DNA of 26,404 nucleotides. It comes from a virus. Shown here piece after piece: positions 22,650 through 26,404 of the stretch. Below the pieces are notes generated by a model. That model was not told where the DNA came from, made no database searches, and worked only from the letters and a program-made list of their open reading frames with translations. How positions within the stretch are numbered: position 1 is the stretch's first letter; every line of letters begins with the position of its first letter. The translations under genes were made by a program, and so were the position numbers. The DNA is taken from the IMG/VR virus record IMGVR_UViG_3300008116_004797, positions 1 through 26,404 of that record. The stretch is one strand, 5' to 3'.

Positions 22650-24035
22650 TTACCTTGTGCTTTTAATGCTTGTACTTTTGCTTGTTTGACTTGTTATTTC
22701 TTTTGCAGCAGTTGCAAGATCATTGTTCAAGAAAGCTTCACGAGCTTTAGTTAAGTTAATATCTTTTCCAGTTAATAGTTGAGCTTCAAACTCTTTTGAT
22801 ATAGACGATTCAAAGTCTAAGAATGAATCAGCTATTGAATCAAGTTGCTTTAACTCCATACCCATTGACTTAACAGTAACTAATGATTTAGTTAACTGTG
22901 CTGGGTATTTTGCAAATGTAAGACCTAAATATCCTCCTAAATTAGATGCTTCTTTAAGTATTTTCTGATAGTTAAAGCTAATTCCTGTTGCCTGTTTTAA
23001 ACCTGCTACTTGTGATAAAACAGATTTAGTTATACCTTCTGAAGATTGTCCTGTTAAAGTTGACGCTTCAACTATACCTTTTCTTGTTTCTAAGTCTAGG
23101 CCTGCTATATCTCTTAACTTAATGTTAGTAGCTAACTGTTCATTAGTAAGTCTGTTAGTTACTCCTAAAGCATCAGCTAATTCCATTTGAGACTCAACCA
23201 TCTTTTGGCTATTGATGAATAAGTCTCCAGAAGAAACACTAAGGCTAGCGAACTCCATTTTGATTGCTCGAGCTTCACCTGTTGAAAGGTTCATGGCTCT
23301 TGCAAACTTTACAGTTTGATCTTGTATTCCTACTATATAATCAAATACAGATTTTAATCCGCTAACAATCCCTCCTATAGCGGCTCCGGCTAAAGGTATT
23401 GCGGTCAAAGGATCTGTTATAGCTTCTTTTGTACCTAAACCTAGTTTATTAGCAAAGAACCCTAATGCCTTTCCTGATAATCCTATGCTTTTATTAATTT
23501 CTTTTTCTACGTCTAGCTCTTCTTGTAATAATTGAACATTTTCTTGAGCTATTTTGTTTGCTTCAATAGTAGCAGCATATCTTCTTTCATCTATATTAAG
23601 AGAAGACTCTTGTTGTGATATCTGATTATCTAGTGTGGCTAATTGTTGGCCAAGAGATCTAGCTAAAGATTGGTTGTTTTGTAACTTAGCTCTTTGGATA
23701 TCTCCTTCTATCTTTTTTCTATTAGTTATATTGGTTATATAACCTATAGCATTTTGTTTCTCTTGATCACTCATGGACTTTTCTAAGTCCGATATCTTCT
23801 TGGTTGTGAGGATGTCTTTTTCCTTAGCCTTTTGTAACTCTTTTTGTATGTCTTTGGTATTAATGGTCTCTCTATTAAGAGCCTTTACCTTAGAAATAGA
23901 AGCGTCTCTTAAGTCATTTATCTTAGATAAAAGATTTATAGACTTATTTAATTCAGAGTTAGAATCCTGTTGAAGCTTTCTAGATTGCCTAATCGATTCT
24001 TCTAACTGCCTACTGATATCTATTTCGTCTGCCAT
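22650..24035 (-). CDS. Tape measure protein, N-terminal part (frameshifted near 22690)
   Basis: This 461-aa frame begins with about 190 residues of coiled coil (LQKAKEKDILTTKKISDLEK, QNNQSLARSLGQQLATLDNQ), followed by a hydrophobic segment (LTAIPLAGAAIGGIVSGLKS, about 210-230) and helical repeats typical of tape measure proteins that set tail length. It ends well with AREAFLNNDLATAAKEITSQ, then turns into a Ser/Thr/Lys-rich nonsense tail to the stop at 22650. The rest of the protein is in the +1 frame from 22693. The junction CAAGTCAA is shared by both frames, as expected for a deletion between short repeats. Position directly after the frameshifted chaperone gene is the standard place for a tape measure gene. 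Confidence 0.85.
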   Translation of the reverse strand: MADEIDISRQLEESIRQSRKLQQDSNSELNKSINLLSKINDLRDASISKVKALNRETINTKDIQKELQKAKEKDILTTKKISDLEKSMSDQEKQNAIGYITNITNRKKIEGDIQRAKLQNNQSLARSLGQQLATLDNQISQQESSLNIDERRYAATIEANKIAQENVQLLQEELDVEKEINKSIGLSGKALGFFANKLGLGTKEAITDPLTAIPLAGAAIGGIVSGLKSVFDYIVGIQDQTVKFARAMNLSTGEARAIKMEFASLSVSSGDLFINSQKMVESQMELADALGVTNRLTNEQLATNIKLRDIAGLDLETRKGIVEASTLTGQSSEGITKSVLSQVAGLKQATGISFNYQKILKEASNLGGYLGLTFAKYPAQLTKSLVTVKSMGMELKQLDSIADSFLDFESSISKEFEAQLLTGKDINLTKAREAFLNNDLATAAKEITSQTSKSTSIKSTR

Positions 24036-24057
24036 TTACTGTATTGTATTACCTACG

Positions 24058-24066
24058 AATAAATAT
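24058..24066 (-). promoter_or_regulatory. ATATTTATW box upstream of tape measure gene
   Basis: Coding-strand ATATTTATT, 22 bases before the ATG at 24035 and abutting the stop of the chaperone GT frame. Confidence 0.55.
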
Positions 24067-24366
24067 TTACCTTTTGGTTTTTACCTTAGATACAAAGGTA
24101 GGCTCTTCTGACTTCTTGACGAAGTCTGGCAGTTTGATCTTACTAGGATCCGTCTTCTCAGTTACCTTTTGCTGGTTTTGATTGCGCATCTCTTCAACCT
24201 TCTCAAGATATTCATTGATCTTCTTTAGGTTGAATCTACGTTTTGGAACGTCCATGTTCCATACCTCAGAATAGGTAAAACCACCTCCACCATGATAGGT
24301 GAGTTCAAATACCTCGGTCATGAATGCGGACCTATAGTCCGCTCCCGGGAAAAAAGAACTCGGCAC
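24067..24366 (-). CDS. Tail assembly chaperone, frameshift (GT-type) extension
   Basis: This frame continues the gp26/chaperone gene in the +1 frame. A GTG at 24366 could give a separate 99-aa product, but no ribosome site precedes it. The reading FFPGADYRSAFMTEVFELTY joins smoothly to the upstream GAEFFFPG if the ribosome moves +1 at 24350-24349, giving a fusion of about 343 aa. The domain has the ELTYHGGGGFTYSEVWNMDV and PKRRFNLKKINEYLEK pattern that recurs in tail chaperone extensions. The place between the tail tube and the tape measure gene is that of the lambda gpG/gpGT pair, which binds the tape measure. The tail (QNQQKVTEKTDPSKIKL) is flexible and charged. Confidence 0.8.
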   Translation of the reverse strand: MPSSFFPGADYRSAFMTEVFELTYHGGGGFTYSEVWNMDVPKRRFNLKKINEYLEKVEEMRNQNQQKVTEKTDPSKIKLPDFVKKSEEPTFVSKVKTKR

Positions 24367-25099
24367 CCATTGGAAGGGAGGTTTGTATCTCTGTGCCGTC
24401 TTTTAAAGTAAATGATACAGTAGTATCGATATCAGGAGTTACATCAGCTATATACTTTCTAAGTTCAATAGAATCTCTAGATAGTAGGTATCCTTGATCA
24501 ATAAAGTCTCTGACTGTCTTAACAGAATAATCCCCATTAACAGATGTAATCTGGTGTTTAAGTCTTGTAGAAAGCGTACCGGCGTCTTGGCCTACAATTT
24601 TCTTCATACCTTTTACTTCTTCATCAATCTTTCTATCATCAACCACAGTTAGAATCTTGAAAGTAACTTGGTTCTTAGAATATGGAAGAGTGAAAGCAAA
24701 TTCATTTTTATTGTTGAATTTAGACCAATCTAGCTCTTTATACTTAAGAGTTTGTAGATCTACGTCTACTTTCTCTTCTTCATTAGTATTTGGATTAGTA
24801 TACTTGAAAGAGTAGTCTTTACCATAGGCTAGAATCCTAGCGGCTATCAGTAAGCCATTCCTGTCACCTAAGGTTAGGTCTTCGTAGTTGATAGGTGATT
24901 TGATTAGGCTCTTTAGCATCTTCTCGATGGCGAGGCCCTGGCGAAGTAGGTTGACATTTGTAAGGATGTCTTCCTCTTTCGCTGTCATGTACTTCATTTC
25001 AACTTGGCCAGATGATAGTTGGTTTTCTTTTGGGTAGATAAGACCTTTTGAAGGTAGGTCGATCATTTCTGTAGGTACCGTAAACTTTTGTTCACTCAT
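24332..25099 (-). CDS. T4 gp26-like baseplate / tail assembly chaperone (G-type product)
   Basis: A 255-aa protein of the T4_baseplate (gp26) type. It starts FTVPTEMIDLPSKGLIYP, the usual opening of this family (vPS-G-l-YP), then VEMKYMTAKEEDILTNVNLLRQG and GDRNGLLIAARILAYG. No membrane segment or catalytic residue is seen. In T4, gp26 is a baseplate hub subunit; in related phages the gene just before the tape measure acts as an assembly chaperone, and the position here supports that role. The C-terminus reads PMGAEFFFPGSGL and stops at 24332, inside the overlap with the +1 frame. It has an ATATTTATA box 18 bases upstream. Confidence 0.88.
   Translation of the reverse strand: MSEQKFTVPTEMIDLPSKGLIYPKENQLSSGQVEMKYMTAKEEDILTNVNLLRQGLAIEKMLKSLIKSPINYEDLTLGDRNGLLIAARILAYGKDYSFKYTNPNTNEEEKVDVDLQTLKYKELDWSKFNNKNEFAFTLPYSKNQVTFKILTVVDDRKIDEEVKGMKKIVGQDAGTLSTRLKHQITSVNGDYSVKTVRDFIDQGYLLSRDSIELRKYIADVTPDIDTTVSFTLKDGTEIQTSLPMGAEFFFPGSGL
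24344..24355 (-). promoter_or_regulatory. Candidate +1 ribosomal frameshift site
   Basis: The coding strand reads TTT TTT CCC GGG in frame 0. The P-site Phe-tRNA (anticodon GAA) on the second TTT can move one base to TTC, a better pair, and continue with CCG GGA in the +1 frame. Stop codon TAG follows 4 codons later in frame 0. A -2 shift at the T6 run would reach the same frame with one more residue. Confidence 0.7.
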
Positions 25100-25117
25100 A
25101 AACTATTGTCTTTTATA

Positions 25118-25126
25118 TATAAATAT
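25118..25126 (-). promoter_or_regulatory. ATATTTATW box upstream of tail chaperone gene
   Basis: Coding-strand ATATTTATA, 18 bases before the ATG at 25099. Confidence 0.55.
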
Positions 25127-25169
25127 ACTAATATCAAATTTACCAAAATAAAAAAAGCCTCTAGTAAGG

Positions 25170-25808
25170 TCACTTATATTTAACGCTGTATCCTTTGAAC
25201 ATTATTCCGTGCTTGGTTTTCAGTCTATATCCTATTGTCCTAAAGTCTATATTGACTTTTTTACTCAATTGTAGAGCACTGCCTGCTTCTATAATAGTGC
25301 CATCTTCTGATTCATATATAACAGCTCCTTTACTAGCTCTTGATTGCTCTCCTACTTTACCTATTTTAGACTTGCTTGCAGCTATAGACATGTTTCTTCT
25401 TTGTTCATCAGTGGGTGTCCAGTTCTTTTTATTACCAAGGCCATTCTTATTGCCTTTCATTATCTGACCCATCTTCTCTTTGAATGAGTCAGTCTTGTCT
25501 CTCTTCCAAAGGTGCATGAGTAATTCTCTGGCTTCAACATACTCTTGCTCAGTTATCTTTCTGCCATTATTATAAGTCATTCTGTGAAATGCCCACAACA
25601 TTTTCTGTCCATATACAGAATGGTGCTTAAATGACTCAGCTAAATACCTGTGTGCTTTGTAGTGCTCTTCTGCTGTTAGTAGAACTGTTGAGCTCTTCTT
25701 ACCAAATGATGTAGGTACAATATGATGGCGTTCGTAGTATGTGCCTTGACCTTTCTTTCTGTCTTCTGCTATTGCTTTACGTATAATAGCAAAGTAATTT
25801 TTGAGCAT
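25170..25808 (-). CDS. Free-standing HNH homing endonuclease with NUMOD domains
   Basis: This 212-aa protein has an HNH nuclease core (YYERHHIVPTSFGKK, H28-H29) with LTAEEHYKAHRYLAE (H49, H53), as in T4-type HNH homing enzymes. A NUMOD3-like segment follows (about 115-150: MKGNKNGLGNKKNWTPTDEQ...MSIAASKSKIGK) and a NUMOD1-like DNA-recognition helix region (about 165-205: SALQLSKKVNIDFRTIGYRL). Such genes copy themselves into empty sites in related phages by cutting the recipient. It sits between the tail tube and chaperone genes, a typical insertion site, with its own hairpin just upstream. Its ATG is preceded by AAGGGGAGG at 7 bases, the only strong Shine-Dalgarno I see among the starts in this window. 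Confidence 0.9.
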   Translation of the reverse strand: MLKNYFAIIRKAIAEDRKKGQGTYYERHHIVPTSFGKKSSTVLLTAEEHYKAHRYLAESFKHHSVYGQKMLWAFHRMTYNNGRKITEQEYVEARELLMHLWKRDKTDSFKEKMGQIMKGNKNGLGNKKNWTPTDEQRRNMSIAASKSKIGKVGEQSRASKGAVIYESEDGTIIEAGSALQLSKKVNIDFRTIGYRLKTKHGIMFKGYSVKYK

Positions 25809-25846
25809 AAAAAAACCTCCCCTTTATAATAAATATCAGGGAGGTT
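25809..25846 (-). promoter_or_regulatory. Hairpin covering the HNH ribosome site / terminator of tail tube gene
   Basis: On the minus strand AACCTCCC (25839-25846) pairs with GGGAGGTT (25814-25821), an 8-bp stem with a 17-base loop, followed by a T7 run directly before the HNH ATG. It can act as a rho-independent terminator for the tail tube gene and also hides the GGGGAGG ribosome site of the HNH gene. Confidence 0.8.
25828..25836 (-). promoter_or_regulatory. ATATTTATW box inside the hairpin loop before HNH gene
   Basis: Coding-strand ATATTTATT lies in the loop between the two stem arms. A transcript starting from it would lack the 5' arm and leave the HNH ribosome site free. Confidence 0.55.
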
Positions 25847-25878
25847 AGTAAATTAGAAGTTAAGTACTCGATATTATA

Positions 25879-26364
25879 TCAATAGTTCAAAACACAATAA
25901 TCCATGCCGATTGACATAGTCAATTCAGTTGGATCTGATGTTGACCAGTCGTAGTTACCAAAAGTAGCTTCTTTAATGAAAGCTCCTTTGATGATCCACT
26001 CACTTACGATATCACCTACAGGACCTAGAATAGACAAGTTAAGATCTTTCTTATAAAAGTCAGAATAACCATCGCGGCCTGTTACAGACTCATGGTGTAG
26101 ACGTACCCACTCAATTACAGCTTGTTGGCCAGATGGAGAGATTGGGTTATAAAGAGACAAAGTCATATCACGCCATTCAGCTTTACCTTTGATCTTACGG
26201 TAAACGTTGATGTGATCAAGTTTAATCTCATTTAGAGTAACACCAGGAGCGTCTGCCTTCTTGATCATATAAGATGGAATACCATCAATGTACATGATAA
26301 AGCGGTTTGATACTGTAGGTTCAAACGCTGTGAACATTATTTCATTTGGATCCAATACTGGCAT
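25879..26364 (-). CDS. 19: Tail tube protein (T4 gp19 type)
   Basis: A 161-aa protein, close to the 163 aa of T4 gp19, forming the inner tube of the contractile tail. The motifs of the family are present: FEPTVSNRFIMYIDGIPSYM near the N-terminus, then KKADAPGVTLNEIKLDHINV, the WRDMTLSLYNPISPSG strand, and the C-terminal part FIKEATFGNYDWSTSDPTEL followed by LTMSIGMDYCVLNY. The family is also called T4-like virus tail tube protein gp19. It is the first gene of the tail cluster in the window and should be followed upstream by the sheath gene (outside the window). It ends at the hairpin described at 25809. Confidence 0.93.
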   Translation of the reverse strand: MPVLDPNEIMFTAFEPTVSNRFIMYIDGIPSYMIKKADAPGVTLNEIKLDHINVYRKIKGKAEWRDMTLSLYNPISPSGQQAVIEWVRLHHESVTGRDGYSDFYKKDLNLSILGPVGDIVSEWIIKGAFIKEATFGNYDWSTSDPTELTMSIGMDYCVLNY

Positions 26365-26388
26365 TGTATATGCGATTTAGTTTCTTAC

Positions 26389-26397
26389 TATAAATAT
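26389..26397 (-). promoter_or_regulatory. ATATTTATW box upstream of tail tube gene
   Basis: Coding-strand ATATTTATA, 24 bases before the ATG at 26364; reverse complement TATAAATAT. Confidence 0.55.
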
Positions 26398-26404
26398 TCA
26401 ATAA

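Noticed and set aside
25141-25169. Terminator after the HNH gene (T7 run)
   Set aside because: The bases before the T7 run allow only a 3-bp CCT/AGG stem, too weak to support a terminator.

Overview
The window looks like part of the genome of a large, lytic, T4-type tailed phage (myovirus) that infects a Bacteroidota host. Every credible gene lies on the minus strand, so transcription runs from high to low coordinates, and the DNA is AT-rich with very short gaps. The phage assignment rests on a T4 gp19-type tail tube protein, a gp26/tail-chaperone pair, a tape measure, baseplate and hub proteins, and a replication set (gp41/DnaB-type helicase, UvsX-type recombinase, gp32-type ssDNA-binding protein, family A polymerases, 5'-3' exonuclease). 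The Bacteroidota host is an inference from a DUF5522-type [11 protein letters not shown] protein and from starts that almost never carry a Shine-Dalgarno sequence.

Layout in the direction of transcription. (1) 26364-15212, virion: tail tube, a free-standing HNH homing endonuclease, tail assembly chaperone with an apparent +1 frameshift product, tape measure (interrupted by a frameshift), a 610-aa baseplate protein, a small LysM/gp53-like protein, a 1399-aa hub protein with a C-terminal lytic transglycosylase, and a 150-aa virion-type protein. (2) 15158-8486, replication: a second, divergent family A polymerase, two unknown small genes, ssDNA-binding protein in its own terminator-bounded unit, UvsX, a broken 5'-3' exonuclease, replicative helicase and a small unknown gene. 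(3) 8372-2430, metabolism, polymerase and accessory genes: B12-dependent class II ribonucleotide reductase, a fibre-like small virion protein, a DUF5522 protein, two small overlapping genes (one membrane-anchored), the main proofreading family A polymerase and a GNAT acetyltransferase. (4) 2296-1, protein folding: Hsp20, a 62-aa unknown, GroES and GroEL, the last running off the window.

Points of most interest: two different family A polymerases in one phage (main enzyme Leu at the Pol I 762 position; second enzyme Phe there, without proofreading residues and with His at the Glu710 position); a full GroES-GroEL-Hsp20 set; a canonical tail-chaperone frameshift site; an HNH gene whose only-in-window strong Shine-Dalgarno is buried in a hairpin; a 9-base box (coding strand ATATTTATW) just upstream of about a dozen genes; and three genes (tape measure, exonuclease, 150-aa protein) broken by small frameshifting lesions, two of them with short junction sequences readable in both frames as expected for deletions between short direct repeats. 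Those lesions may be real or assembly errors; read mapping would decide. No tRNA, rRNA, CRISPR array or insertion sequence was seen, and no gene-free stretch exceeds 300 bases.
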